Below, piece after piece: positions 33,575 to 42,994 of a stretch of DNA of 64,000 nucleotides. The DNA lies in assembly GCF_012958305.1 (NCBI RefSeq), contig NZ_JABBYO010000022.1, positions 1 to 64,000 on the forward strand, written 5' to 3'. Source of the DNA: Tautonia rosea. GTDB lineage: Bacteria > Planctomycetota > Planctomycetia > Isosphaerales > Isosphaeraceae. The notes under the pieces are model-generated. The model did no database searches and was not told the DNA's origin. It was given only the letters and a program-made list of their open reading frames with translations. The stretch's first letter is position 1. Each line of letters begins with the position of its first letter. The translations under genes and the position numbers were made by a program.

Positions 33575-33610
33575 CCCTCGCCCGACTGGCCGGTCGAGCG
33601 AGGGGCTTTT
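33575..33610 (+). terminator. Intrinsic terminator after the formylglycine-generating enzyme gene
   Basis: CCCTCGC (33575-33581) pairs with GCGAGGG (33598-33604). An inner CGAC/GTCG stem is separated by one mismatch, and the stem is followed by gcTTTT. The rest of the 33534-33840 gap is relatively AT-rich. It contains an isolated TTGACA at 33788-33793 with no convincing -10. Confidence 0.6.
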
Positions 33611-33840
33611 GTGCCCATGTTGTCCTAAATCGACATGAGCATCCCTCGCCAAATAAACCGAAGTCTCAACCATATCTACAGTTCCGACACACTCGTCGCA
33701 CCACGCCCCGATCTTCACCATTCCTTTGTTTGACGTATGGAAGAGACCCCGACTATCTCTGGTTCCATCAATGCCCCGTATGGGTACTTGACATCCTCTT
33801 TGAACGTATTCGCTGTTGGTTCTTTTGAGGGACAATTGGA

Positions 33841-34518
33841 ATGATGACTCGATCGTTTATTCTTGCTGCAGTGGTGATGATGTCCGCAGGGGTCGCCCAG
33901 GCCGAGACGATCGTCTCGTGGGCCACTTTCGGCCAACCAGGAAATCAGGATTTCACCCCGGTTCTCAATGAAGCCGCCGGCGTGACCGGCACGAACATGA
34001 CCCGAGGCGCGGGCCTGACCCCGAACCCCGGAAACAACTCCTTCAACTCGGCCGGCTGGACCGGCGAGGACACCGACTACATCGAATTCGGCTTCTCGGT
34101 CGACGCCGGGCTGTTCGCCAGCCTCGACTCGCTGTTCCTTGGTTCCCGATCGTCGAACACTGGTCCGGGAACAATCGGCGTATTTACATCGCTCGATGGC
34201 TTTTCCTCATCGATCTTCGAGATTCAGCAAAGCGGCACGAACTTCACCAACTCGATCATCGACCTTTCCAGCCTCGGCCCGATTACCGGCGACTTCTCCC
34301 TGCGGCTGATCCAGATCGGCACGACCGCTGCCAACGGCGGAACGACCCTGGCCGGCGGGAGTTTCCGGATCGGTGATTACTTCGACGGCTCGACCTTCAC
34401 CACCCTCCAGATCACGGGCGAAATCCGGGCCATTCCCGAGCCTTCGAGCGTTGTCTTGATGGGCCTGGGGATCGCCGGACTTGCCAGCATGGCTCGGCTT
34501 CGTCAGCAGAATTCCTGA
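33841..34518 (+). CDS. PEP-CTERM sorting-domain protein
   Basis: A 225-residue exported protein. The signal peptide is MMTRSFILAAVVMMSAGVAQA. The middle is a Gly/Ser/Thr-rich beta domain (TDYIEFGFSVDAG; ITGDFSLRLIQIG) like other PEP-CTERM passengers. The C terminus has the sorting signal IPEPSSVVLMGLGIAGL followed by a basic end (RLRQQNS). It is expected to be processed by an exosortase and exposed at the surface. It has its own strong terminator downstream, so it forms a single-gene unit between the formylglycine-generating enzyme and the sulfatase operon. No enzymatic motif is visible. Confidence 0.82.
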   Translation: MMTRSFILAAVVMMSAGVAQAETIVSWATFGQPGNQDFTPVLNEAAGVTGTNMTRGAGLTPNPGNNSFNSAGWTGEDTDYIEFGFSVDAGLFASLDSLFLGSRSSNTGPGTIGVFTSLDGFSSSIFEIQQSGTNFTNSIIDLSSLGPITGDFSLRLIQIGTTAANGGTTLAGGSFRIGDYFDGSTFTTLQITGEIRAIPEPSSVVLMGLGIAGLASMARLRQQNS

Positions 34519-34572
34519 CACACGCCTTCCCCAAGCCAACAAGACTCCCCCGCTCGACGCCGATCGGTTCTG

Positions 34573-34604
34573 AAAAAAGGCCACCCGCCGCCGGGTGGCC
34601 TTTT
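34573..34604 (+). terminator. Strong intrinsic terminator
   Basis: AAAAGGCCACCCG (34575-34587) and CGGGTGGCCTTTT (34592-34604) form a perfect 13-bp stem with a 4-base loop, A-rich before and T-rich after. It can work on both strands. It separates the PEP-CTERM gene from the sulfatase operon. Confidence 0.85.
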
Positions 34605-34716
34605 GCTTGCGCCCCGAACATAATGGCGACCGATTCCCAAAGCGCCAGGCCACGGGTCGCGGCCGGCGGCTCCGCTCCCCTCTTGAAGTGTCGACCAAAA
34701 CGCGAGGATCGCCCCG

Positions 34717-36267
34717 ATGACGGTTCGAACCGCCTCCAAGCGTTGCGTCTTGCTTGTGTTCCTCTGCCTGACCAGCATCGCCCAGGCCCGGCAGACGGAG
34801 CCAAACCTGAAACTGCCCCGCATCGACGGTTCGAAACCTCGCAACGTGGTATTCATTCTCTCGGATGATCACCGGTTCGACGCCATGAGCTTCCTCGGCC
34901 ATCCGTTCGTCGAAACCCCCAACATGGACCGGATTGCTGCCAACGGCGTCCATCTGAAAAACGCCTTTGTGACAACCTCGCTCTGCTCGCCGAGCCGCGC
35001 CTCCATTCTGACCGGCCAGTACGCTCACAATCACAAAGTTGTCGATAACAACAACCCTGTCGCCGAAGGAACGGTCTTCTTCGCCCAGTACCTTCAGGAA
35101 GCCGGCTACGACACCGCCTTCATCGGCAAGTGGCACATGGGAGGCGGCTCCGACGACCCCCGCCCCGGCTTCGACCGCTGGGTGAGCTTCCGAGGGCAGG
35201 GGAGCTATCTGCCCAGTCCCAACGGCCTGAACGTCGACGGCGAGCGCGTGCCCCAGAACGGCTACATCACCGACGAGCTGACCGACTACGCCCTCGACTG
35301 GCTCAACGATCGGACCAAGGACACTCCCTTCTGCCTCTATCTCTCTCATAAAGGGGTGCATGCCGAGTTCATCCCCGCCGAGCGCCACGCCGGCCGATAC
35401 GAGAACGCTCCCTTCGACGCCCCCGAAACCATGGACCCCTCTCCCGAGCGGACCAAACACCGCCCCATGTGGGTCAAGAACCAGCGCAACAGTTGGCACG
35501 GCGTCGAGTTCCCCTATCACAGCACCCTCGACGTCGCCGAATACTACCGCGATTACTGTGAAACCCTCCTCGGGGTCGATGACAGCATCGGTCGGGTGCT
35601 CGATTCCCTGGAAGCGATGGGAGTCCTCGACGAAACCCTTGTCATCTACATGGGCGACAACGGCTTCGGCTTCGGCGAACACGGCCTGATCGACAAGCGC
35701 GTCGCCTATGAATGGTCCATGCGCGTACCGATGATCATGCAATGCCCCGACCTTTTTCCGGCCGGAACCACCGTCGAACAGGTCGTTGCCAACATCGACA
35801 TCGCTCCCACCATCCTCGAAGCCGCCGGCTTGCACGCTCCCGAGCACATGGACGGCAAGAGCTTCCTGAAACTCGGCGCGGGCGAGGACATCCCCTGGCG
35901 CGACGCCCTCCTTTACGAATACTACTGGGAACGCAACTTCCCCCACACGCCGACCATCTTCGCCCTCCGAACCGATCAGTACAAGTTCATTCGTCCTCAC
36001 GGCCTCTGGGATCTCGACGAACTTTACGATCTCCAGGCCGACCCGAACGAGACGACGAACTTGATCTTCAGCGAGGAGCATCAGGAGTTGATTCCGCAGC
36101 TCAAACGGCAACTGTTCGAGACCCTCGAACAAAGCGGTGGCATGGCCATTCCCATCTACCCCGACCGCGGCGGATCGCAAAACCTCCGGAACGCCGACGG
36201 CTCTCCTGCCGCGGAGTTCCCCAACGAGCTGCTCCGTTCCCTGCCGCCCGGCAGCGATCGCCGCTGA
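34717..36267 (+). CDS. Sulfatase (type I, formylglycine-dependent), secreted
   Basis: A 516-residue sulfatase. The signal peptide (VLLVFLCLTSIAQA) is followed by VVFILSDDHRFDAMSF with metal-ligand aspartates. Next is the signature Cys90-Ser-Pro-Ser-Arg (TTSLCSPSRASILTG), whose Cys is converted to formylglycine, then FIGKWHMGG and MGDNGFGFGEHG with the second metal-site Asp/Asn. It hydrolyses sulfate esters, probably of polysaccharides, in the periplasm or outside the cell. It is first in a plus-strand run of seven close genes (to 44110). The exact substrate is unknown. Confidence 0.9.
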   Translation: MTVRTASKRCVLLVFLCLTSIAQARQTEPNLKLPRIDGSKPRNVVFILSDDHRFDAMSFLGHPFVETPNMDRIAANGVHLKNAFVTTSLCSPSRASILTGQYAHNHKVVDNNNPVAEGTVFFAQYLQEAGYDTAFIGKWHMGGGSDDPRPGFDRWVSFRGQGSYLPSPNGLNVDGERVPQNGYITDELTDYALDWLNDRTKDTPFCLYLSHKGVHAEFIPAERHAGRYENAPFDAPETMDPSPERTKHRPMWVKNQRNSWHGVEFPYHSTLDVAEYYRDYCETLLGVDDSIGRVLDSLEAMGVLDETLVIYMGDNGFGFGEHGLIDKRVAYEWSMRVPMIMQCPDLFPAGTTVEQVVANIDIAPTILEAAGLHAPEHMDGKSFLKLGAGEDIPWRDALLYEYYWERNFPHTPTIFALRTDQYKFIRPHGLWDLDELYDLQADPNETTNLIFSEEHQELIPQLKRQLFETLEQSGGMAIPIYPDRGGSQNLRNADGSPAAEFPNELLRSLPPGSDRR

Positions 36268-36346
36268 CACCCCACCGACCCCTCAGAGGGAGCGTCGATT
36301 TCCGGCACGGAGGACCCTCTCCCCCCCAACCCTGGAGTCCGCGACC

Positions 36347-36937
36347 ATGTCCGATCCCATCGTTCCCAGCTCGTCCCCCCTGCGCACGATGATTCGCAAC
36401 GAACTGAGCGAGATTCGAGCCAACTGGGTCGGCTTTCTCGCCCTTGGCGTGGTCCTCATCGTGCTTGGCTCGCTCCTGATCGTCGTCCCCTGGATCGGCA
36501 CGCTGGCGGCGGTCTGGATGCTCAGTATCCTCCTGATTCTCAGCGGGATCACTGAGTTCGTCGCCGCGTTCTGGGTCCGTCGCTGGAGCGGCTTCTTCCT
36601 GGCCCTGCTCGCCGGAGTCCTTTACGTGGTGGTGGGGGTGCTCATTTTCGACCGCCCGGCAGAGACGGCCGAGGTCCTGACCCTCATCATCGCCGCCTTC
36701 CTCGTGATTGGCGGGGTCTTTCGCATCACCGTAGCCCTGACCTTGAGATTCGAAGGCTGGGGCTGGACCGTCGCCAGCGGGGTGCTCTCCACGTTGCTCG
36801 GCTTGCTGATCTGGCGGCAATGGCCCGAAGCGAGCCTCTGGGTCATCGGCCTGTTCGTGGGGCTGGAAGTCCTGTTCACCGGCTGGACCTGGGTCATGCT
36901 CGCCATGCTCCTGCGACGGCTGCCCAAAGCCTCATAA
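36347..36937 (+). CDS. HdeD-like (DUF308) membrane protein
   Basis: A 196-residue protein with six hydrophobic helices in three pairs, the HdeD/DUF308 pattern: FLALGVVLIVLGSLLIVVP, WMLSILLILSGITEFVAAF, FFLALLAGVLYVVVGVLI, LTLIIAAFLVIGGVFRI and so on. HdeD is linked to acid resistance in E. coli; its mechanism is unknown. It lies between two sulfatase genes with short gaps (79 and 50 bp), so it is probably in the same transcript. The start at 36347 is used because the upstream frame overlaps the sulfatase. Confidence 0.8.
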   Translation: MSDPIVPSSSPLRTMIRNELSEIRANWVGFLALGVVLIVLGSLLIVVPWIGTLAAVWMLSILLILSGITEFVAAFWVRRWSGFFLALLAGVLYVVVGVLIFDRPAETAEVLTLIIAAFLVIGGVFRITVALTLRFEGWGWTVASGVLSTLLGLLIWRQWPEASLWVIGLFVGLEVLFTGWTWVMLAMLLRRLPKAS

Positions 36938-36987
36938 AAGGAAACTCGAAATCAATCACCCCTCTCCCCGATCCGGAGTGATTTTTG

Positions 36988-38472
36988 ATGAGTTCGTCGA
37001 TTCCCTTGATCCTCGCCCTCGTGGTGGCCGCTCCGGTTGTCGGGCCTGACGACTCGAAGCCGGAGCGGCCCAATGTCCTCTTCCTCGCCATCGACGACCT
37101 GAACGACTGGGTCGGTTGCCTCGGCGGCCACCCGCAGGTCCAAACGCCCCACATCGATCGCCTGGCCCGTCGCGGCACCCTGTTCACCAATGCTCACACC
37201 CAGTCGCCCCTTTGCAACCCCTCGCGGACCAGTATTTTGACCGGTCTTCGCCCCTCGACGACCGGCATCTACGGCCTCGCCCCCTGGTTCCGGACGGTCG
37301 ACGAGTTCGCCGAGGTCGTCTCCCTTCCTCAGCATTTCCGAAGCCACGGCTACACCGCCCTATCGACCGGCAAGGTCTACCACGGCGGCTATCCCCCTCC
37401 TCCCGATCGCCCCCGAGAGTTCGACTCCTACGGCCCTGCCGGCGGGGTCGGCGTCCGGCCCGACGAGAAGCTCATCGGACCGACCCCCGGCGGCAACAAC
37501 CCCTTGATGGACTGGGGCACCTTCCCTCACCGCGACGAGGACAAAGGGGATTATCAGGTCGCCTCCTGGGCCGTCGAACAGCTTGAATCCGGCATCGACG
37601 AACCCTTTTTCCTCGCGGCCGGCTTCTTCCTCCCGCACGTCCCCTGCTACGCAACGCAGCAATGGTTCGACCTGTATCCCGATGAAAGTCTCATCATGCC
37701 TCGGGTCTTCCGTGGCGATCGGCTGGATACCCCCGAGTTCTCCTGGTACCTCCACTGGTACTTGCCCGAGCCTCGTCTCTCGTGGATGGAGGCGAACGGC
37801 CACTGGCGATCCCTCGTCCAGGCCTACCTTGCGAGCATCAGCTTCGTCGATGCCCAGGTCGGCCGCGTCCTCGACGCCCTCGACGCCTCCGGCCACAGCG
37901 ACGACACCATCATCGTCCTCTGGTCCGACCACGGCTATCACCTCGGCGAAAAGGAGATCAGCGGCAAGAACACGCTCTGGGAGCCCTCAACCCGCGTCCC
38001 GTTGATCGTCGCCGGTCCCGGTGTTCCCGAAGGCCAGCGCTGCGATCGCCCCGTCGAACTGCTCGACCTCTTCCCAACCCTCATCGACCTTTGCGCCCTC
38101 TCCCCTCGGCCAGGAATGCCGCTCGAAGGCCACAGCCTCGTTCCTCTGATCAACGACCCGACCGCCGATCGCCCCTGGCCCGCCATCACCACGCACAATC
38201 AGGGCAATCACGGCATTCGCACCGATCGCTGGCGGTTCATTCGTTACGCCGACGGCTCCGAGGAACTCTACGACCTTCAGGTCGATCCCGAGGAATGGAC
38301 CAACCTCGCCCTCGACCCCTCCTACGAGCCGATCCTCGCCGAGCATCGCCGCTGGCTCCCCTCCGTCGATCGCCCTCCCGCCCCTGGCAGCCAGCATCGC
38401 GTGCTCACCTTCGACGGCAATACCGCCATCTGGGAAGGCGCTCCCATCATCCCTTCTGAGAAGATGCCCTGA
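36988..38472 (+). CDS. Sulfatase, iduronate-2-sulfatase-like
   Basis: A 494-residue sulfatase. A short signal ([15 protein letters not shown]) precedes [19 protein letters not shown] (metal-binding Asp pair). Next come the modification site Cys76-Asn-Pro-Ser-Arg ([14 protein letters not shown]), then STGKVYHGG and [11 protein letters not shown]. These blocks are typical of the iduronate-2-sulfatase-like subgroup. It would remove sulfate from uronic-acid-containing or other sulfated sugars (family inference). The ATG at 36988 is preferred to the TTG three bases upstream. Only 20 bp separate it from the next sulfatase. Confidence 0.9.
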   Translation: MSSSIPLILALVVAAPVVGPDDSKPERPNVLFLAIDDLNDWVGCLGGHPQVQTPHIDRLARRGTLFTNAHTQSPLCNPSRTSILTGLRPSTTGIYGLAPWFRTVDEFAEVVSLPQHFRSHGYTALSTGKVYHGGYPPPPDRPREFDSYGPAGGVGVRPDEKLIGPTPGGNNPLMDWGTFPHRDEDKGDYQVASWAVEQLESGIDEPFFLAAGFFLPHVPCYATQQWFDLYPDESLIMPRVFRGDRLDTPEFSWYLHWYLPEPRLSWMEANGHWRSLVQAYLASISFVDAQVGRVLDALDASGHSDDTIIVLWSDHGYHLGEKEISGKNTLWEPSTRVPLIVAGPGVPEGQRCDRPVELLDLFPTLIDLCALSPRPGMPLEGHSLVPLINDPTADRPWPAITTHNQGNHGIRTDRWRFIRYADGSEELYDLQVDPEEWTNLALDPSYEPILAEHRRWLPSVDRPPAPGSQHRVLTFDGNTAIWEGAPIIPSEKMP

Positions 38473-38492
38473 CCCTCCGACGACCGAGGCCC

Positions 38493-39896
38493 ATGATGCT
38501 CATCCGTCTGATTGCCTGTCTTCTGCTCTCAACCCCGATCCTCGCGGCCTCGGCCGCAGAGGATCGCCCGCCAAACGTCGTCATCATCTTCACCGACGAC
38601 CAGGGCTATGCCGATGTCGGTGTCCTCGGGGCCGAGGGATTCGAAACCCCTCACCTCGACCGGATGGCCGCCGAGGGCCGCACCTTCACCAGCTTCTACG
38701 CCGCGCAGGCCGTCTGCTCCGCCTCCCGAGCCGCCTTGCTCACCGGTTGCTATCCCAACCGCATCGGCATTATCGGCGCCCTCGGTCCTGGGTCCAAAAC
38801 CGGCCTGAACCCAAACGAAGTCACGATTGCCGAAATGCTCAAACCTCTCGGCTATGCAACTGCCATCTTCGGCAAGTGGCACCTCGGCGACGATCCGCAG
38901 TTCCTTCCCACTCGCCACGGCTTCGACGAATACTTCGGCCTGCCCTATTCGAACGACATGTGGCCGAATCATCCGACCGCCGGCGATCGCTACCCCCCGC
39001 TCCCCCTGATCGAGGGCGAGGAGGTCATCGAACTCAACCCCGATCAACGCAATCTCACCACCTGGTACACCGAGCGTGCCGTCTCATTTATCGAACGAAA
39101 CAAGGATCAACCCTTCTTCCTCTACGTTCCCCACAGCATGCCCCACGTCCCCCTCTTCGTCTCCGACAAGTTTGATGGCAAGTCGGAACGAGGGCTCTAC
39201 GGCGACGTGATCATGGAGATCGACTGGTCCGTCGGTCAAATCCTCGACACCCTCCGCCGCCTCGACCTGAGCGAGAACACCCTCGTCGTCTTCACCTCCG
39301 ACAACGGCCCCTGGCTCTCCTACGGCGACCACGGCGGCTCTGCCGGACCCTTGCGCGAGGGCAAAGGAACCACCTTCGACGGCGGTCAGCGCGAGCCGAC
39401 CCTCGCCTGGTGGCCCGGCCATATTCCGGCCGGGACCTCCACCGATGAACCCGCCATGACCATCGACCTCCTCCCCACCATCGCCGCCCTCACCGGCGCC
39501 TCGGTCCCCGATCACCCGATCGACGGCCTCGACATCTCCCCGCTCCTGCTCGGCGATCCCGACGCCCGATCCCCGCACGACGCCCTCTATTTCTACTGGG
39601 CTCGCGAGCTTCAGGCCGTTCGCTCCGGCCCCTGGAAGCTCCACCTGCCCCACGACTACCGCAGCCTCAACGGAGACGGCGGCTCCGGCGGCCAGCCCGC
39701 GCCTTACATCTCAAGAACGATCGGCCTGGCCCTGTTCAACCTCGACAACGACATCGGCGAATCGACCGACGTGAAGGATGATCACCCCGAGGTCGTCGAT
39801 CGGCTCCAGGCCCTTGTCGAACGTGCCCGGGCCGAACTGGGCGACACGTCCACCGACCAACAGGGCTCCGGAGTTCGTCCTCCGGGGCGGTTGTGA
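38493..39896 (+). CDS. Sulfatase with Cys-Ser-Ala-Ser-Arg variant site
   Basis: A 467-residue arylsulfatase-type enzyme. The signal peptide ([17 protein letters not shown]) is followed by [15 protein letters not shown], the modification site [15 protein letters not shown] (Cys75), FGKWHLGD and [14 protein letters not shown]. The site reads C-S-A-S-R, with Ala in place of the Pro of the usual C-x-P-x-R. Ala at this position is known in sulfatases matured by radical-SAM enzymes. Whether the local oxygen-dependent formylglycine-generating enzyme accepts it is uncertain. The rest of the fold looks intact. It is the third sulfatase of the operon. Confidence 0.9.
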   Translation: MMLIRLIACLLLSTPILAASAAEDRPPNVVIIFTDDQGYADVGVLGAEGFETPHLDRMAAEGRTFTSFYAAQAVCSASRAALLTGCYPNRIGIIGALGPGSKTGLNPNEVTIAEMLKPLGYATAIFGKWHLGDDPQFLPTRHGFDEYFGLPYSNDMWPNHPTAGDRYPPLPLIEGEEVIELNPDQRNLTTWYTERAVSFIERNKDQPFFLYVPHSMPHVPLFVSDKFDGKSERGLYGDVIMEIDWSVGQILDTLRRLDLSENTLVVFTSDNGPWLSYGDHGGSAGPLREGKGTTFDGGQREPTLAWWPGHIPAGTSTDEPAMTIDLLPTIAALTGASVPDHPIDGLDISPLLLGDPDARSPHDALYFYWARELQAVRSGPWKLHLPHDYRSLNGDGGSGGQPAPYISRTIGLALFNLDNDIGESTDVKDDHPEVVDRLQALVERARAELGDTSTDQQGSGVRPPGRL

Positions 39897-39959
39897 GTTG
39901 CATCGCGACGACCGTCAGGGCATTCTCAGAGGCGATCGCCAACAGAGGAGGCCCTGCCC

Positions 39960-41369
39960 ATGCTTCGCTTGCCGCTCGCCTTTGCGTTGACGATGATGCT
40001 CGTCGCCCCTGCCGACACCGAGGCCCGCAACCCGGAGCGGCCCCCGAGCATCATCGTCTTCCTTGCCGACGACGTCTCCTGGAAGGATTTCGGCTGCTAC
40101 GGCCATCCCACCATCCGCACGCCGAACATCGACGCCCTGGCCGCCAGTGGCCTGACCTTCGCCAACGCCTTCCTCACCACCTCCTCCTGCAGCCCAACCC
40201 GCATCAGCGTCCTCACCGGCAAATATCCCCACGCAACCGGTGCGGAAGATCTGCACATGCCTCTTCCCGAGCATCAACCCTTTCTGCCCACTCTGCTCAA
40301 GCGCGCCGGCTACCACACCGGCCACATGCTCAAAACCCATTACGGACCCGCCGGAGATGCTCAGTTCGACTGGTACGCTCGCCAGGTCGACCGCTTCCCC
40401 GAATTCCTCGACGAGGCCGGCGACCAACCCTTCTTCCTCTGGGTCGGGTTCCGAGACGCCCACCGTCCCTACCAACCCGGCGCCATCGACACCCCTCACA
40501 CCGAGGCCGACGCCGTCGTTCCCCCTTACCTCGCCGATACCCCCGAGACCCGTGCCGACCTCGCCCTCTACTACGACGAGATCGCCCGGATGGACGGCGA
40601 CATCGGCACCATGCTCGCTGAACTCGACCGCCGCGGCCGCACCGACGACACCCTCGTCGTCTTCTTCGCCGACAATGGCATGCCCTTTCCCCGCGCGAAG
40701 GGAACCCTTTACGATTCCGGCATCGGCACCCCATTGATTGTCAAATATCCCGCGTCGATCGAGCCCGGCACCGTCCACGAAGGACTCGCCAGCGTGATCG
40801 ACCTCGCCCCCACGTTCCTCGAACTCGCCGGCCTCCCCGTCCCCGCCGACATGCACGGGCGAAGCCTGACCCCCGTCCTTGCCAACCCGAGCCGCCCCGG
40901 CCTCGACGCCGTTTTCAGCGAGCGGAACTGGCACAACTGCGATCAACACATGCGCAGCATCCGCACCGATCGCTACAAGCTCATCCGCAATGCCTACACG
41001 GACGTCCCCTACGGCAACCCCTCCGACGTCAGCAGTTGCCCCTCCTGGGACGCGCTCCAGGCCCTCAAGAGCCGCGGCGCCCTCACCCCCGCCCAGGCCC
41101 AGCAATTCCAGATCCCTCGGCCTGAGATCGAGCTGTTCGACCTCCAGTCCGACCCCGACGAGCTGACCAACCTCGCCGGTCGTCCCGAATACGCCGCGAT
41201 CGTCCTTGACTTGAGCGGCCGGCTCGACGACTGGATCGCCAGCACCGGCGACTTCCCGCCAACCAACCGCCGTCGTGCTGACAACACCAACCGCATCACC
41301 GGCGAGAAGTTCACCAACGAAATCGCCCCAATGACCGACCCCCTCCCCTCCGGCTTCGGCCGCCGTTGA
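39960..41369 (+). CDS. Sulfatase, sulfamidase-like
   Basis: A 469-residue sulfatase. The signal (LPLAFALTMMLVAPADTEA) leads to SIIVFLADDVSWKDFGCYG. The modification site is Cys77-Ser-Pro-Thr-Arg (TTSSCSPTRISVLTGKYP), followed by LKTHYGPAGD and VVFFADNGMPFPRAKGTLY. The last motif and overall order resemble N-sulfoglucosamine sulfohydrolases, so it may act on N-sulfated or related sugars. A GAGGAGG ribosome-binding site (acagaggaggccctgccc) precedes the ATG. The next gene begins 12 bp downstream. Confidence 0.9.
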   Translation: MLRLPLAFALTMMLVAPADTEARNPERPPSIIVFLADDVSWKDFGCYGHPTIRTPNIDALAASGLTFANAFLTTSSCSPTRISVLTGKYPHATGAEDLHMPLPEHQPFLPTLLKRAGYHTGHMLKTHYGPAGDAQFDWYARQVDRFPEFLDEAGDQPFFLWVGFRDAHRPYQPGAIDTPHTEADAVVPPYLADTPETRADLALYYDEIARMDGDIGTMLAELDRRGRTDDTLVVFFADNGMPFPRAKGTLYDSGIGTPLIVKYPASIEPGTVHEGLASVIDLAPTFLELAGLPVPADMHGRSLTPVLANPSRPGLDAVFSERNWHNCDQHMRSIRTDRYKLIRNAYTDVPYGNPSDVSSCPSWDALQALKSRGALTPAQAQQFQIPRPEIELFDLQSDPDELTNLAGRPEYAAIVLDLSGRLDDWIASTGDFPPTNRRRADNTNRITGEKFTNEIAPMTDPLPSGFGRR

Positions 41370-41381
41370 GAACGTTGACCC

Positions 41382-42983
41382 ATGTTCATCGGATATGTCA
41401 GTGACGAGCGCTACGTCGCCCTCCCCGACGTTTCGATCACCTTCGAAGGTCCCTCCGGATCCGTCTCTGCCCAATCTCAGGCCGACGGCTCGGTTCATGC
41501 CGCGCTCCTCCCCGGCCCTTACGTCGTCACCCTGGCGGCCTCGGGATTCGGATCGAAGCGGGTCCGGCTCAACCTCCCCACCACCCGCCCGCACCATTTC
41601 CGCCTCCTCTCCGATCGCCTGCTTGGCTACGCCTGGCCGAAGTGGGTCCGATCGGGCGAAGAATCCGAATTCCGCGTCCACTCTCCCGAACTCTACCGCC
41701 TCGACCTCTACCGCTACGGCCGCGAAGTTGAACACATCCGCAATCTTGGCTGGCACGACGAGCATGGCCCCCGCGCCACCGCTCAAATCACCCCCGATGG
41801 CGACTACACCCAGGCCGGCGTCGCCTGGAACCGCGAAGGCTACGCCAGCCCCGTCCATCGCCAGTACGCTACCGCCCCCGACCGATCCGGACTCTATTAC
41901 TTCCACGCCCGGACCAACTCCGGGCGGCATTTCGCCTTCCCCTGGGTCGTCGCCCCGGCCCGGCCCTCCGCCCCCATCGCCTTCCTCGCCGCCACGATGA
42001 CCTGGAACGCCTACAACGCCTTCGGCGGCCGGAGCAACTACATCAGCCCCGACCGTCTCCCCCTCCAACCCACCGTCAACGCCCGTCAGGAACTCCGCCG
42101 CTACACCGACCCCAACCACGTCACCTACGACGCGGACTCCTATGCCCCTTTGTCGTTCGACCGCCCCGAGCTGGTCAATGACATCGACCTCAACGAACGC
42201 CCCGAGGACCCCATCCAAGGGCGCGCCTCCTGCCACCTCGCCCCGAGTGAGTGGCGCATCCTCTCCTGGCTCGAACGCGAAGGCCTTGCCCACGACGTCT
42301 ACGCCGACAACCAACTCCACGACGGCACTCTCGACCTCGACGCCTACCGCGTCCTCGTCCTCGCTCCCCATCCGGAATACTGGACGAAGCAAATGTATGA
42401 TCGTGTGAAAGCCTGGGTTGATCATCGAGGAGGCCGCGTCATTTATCTCGGCGGCAACGGCGTCAACTGCGAGGTCACCCTCCCCGACCCCGACACCATG
42501 ATCGTCCACAACGGCCGAGAATCTCAGGTCTACCCCTGCGGCCTCGACAGCCGCTTCCACCTCACCACCGGAGTCTCCGAAGCCACCCTCCTCGGCGTCG
42601 CCTTCACCTACTCCGGCGCCATGACCGCTGCCCCTTTCCGCGCCACCGAGGCCGATCACTGGGCCTTCGCCGGCACCGGCCTCGCAAACGGCGACCGCTT
42701 CGGACTCAAAAGCCTGCACATGCGTTGCGACGGCGGCGCCTCGGGCCACGAAACCGACAAGGTCACGCCCCACTCCCCCCCCGGCGTCCGCGTCATCGCC
42801 CGGGGAGAGAACATCGACGAGGGCGGCGCCCATCTCTCCCTCTACGCCTCCCCGTCCGGCGGCGCCGTCTTCGCTGCCTCCTCAATCACGTACCCTGCCT
42901 GCTTGCTTGTGGATGATTCGATTTCCACCATCACGAGCAACGTCTTCCGCCGGTTCCTCGACGAGGGGCCGGTCACGCCCTGA
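41382..42983 (+). CDS. N,N-dimethylformamidase beta-subunit-like protein
   Basis: A 533-residue protein without an obvious signal peptide. An N-terminal carboxypeptidase-regulatory-like beta domain (ALPDVSITFEGPSG, LLPGPYVVTLAASGFG) is followed by the C-terminal domain of dimethylformamidase large subunits: FLAATMTWNAYNAFGGRSNY, DVYADNQLHDG, LVLAPHPEYWTKQMYD, RVIYLGGNGVNCEV. The canonical enzyme hydrolyses N,N-dimethylformamide with an iron centre; the substrate here is unlikely to be the same, given the sulfatase context. It is in the sulfatase operon and only 11 bp from the enolase-superfamily gene. A second family member lies at 44292-45785 on the other strand. Confidence 0.75.
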   Translation: MFIGYVSDERYVALPDVSITFEGPSGSVSAQSQADGSVHAALLPGPYVVTLAASGFGSKRVRLNLPTTRPHHFRLLSDRLLGYAWPKWVRSGEESEFRVHSPELYRLDLYRYGREVEHIRNLGWHDEHGPRATAQITPDGDYTQAGVAWNREGYASPVHRQYATAPDRSGLYYFHARTNSGRHFAFPWVVAPARPSAPIAFLAATMTWNAYNAFGGRSNYISPDRLPLQPTVNARQELRRYTDPNHVTYDADSYAPLSFDRPELVNDIDLNERPEDPIQGRASCHLAPSEWRILSWLEREGLAHDVYADNQLHDGTLDLDAYRVLVLAPHPEYWTKQMYDRVKAWVDHRGGRVIYLGGNGVNCEVTLPDPDTMIVHNGRESQVYPCGLDSRFHLTTGVSEATLLGVAFTYSGAMTAAPFRATEADHWAFAGTGLANGDRFGLKSLHMRCDGGASGHETDKVTPHSPPGVRVIARGENIDEGGAHLSLYASPSGGAVFAASSITYPACLLVDDSISTITSNVFRRFLDEGPVTP

Positions 42984-42994
42984 AGGATGTTCGC

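Noticed and set aside
33788-33793. Promoter for the PEP-CTERM gene based on TTGACA
   Set aside because: No acceptable -10 lies 15-19 bp downstream.
39915-42833. Very long minus-strand open frame opposite the sulfatase and dimethylformamidase-like genes
   Set aside because: It is antisense to clearly recognised genes and has low-complexity Gly/Val/Glu composition typical of GC-rich shadow frames.
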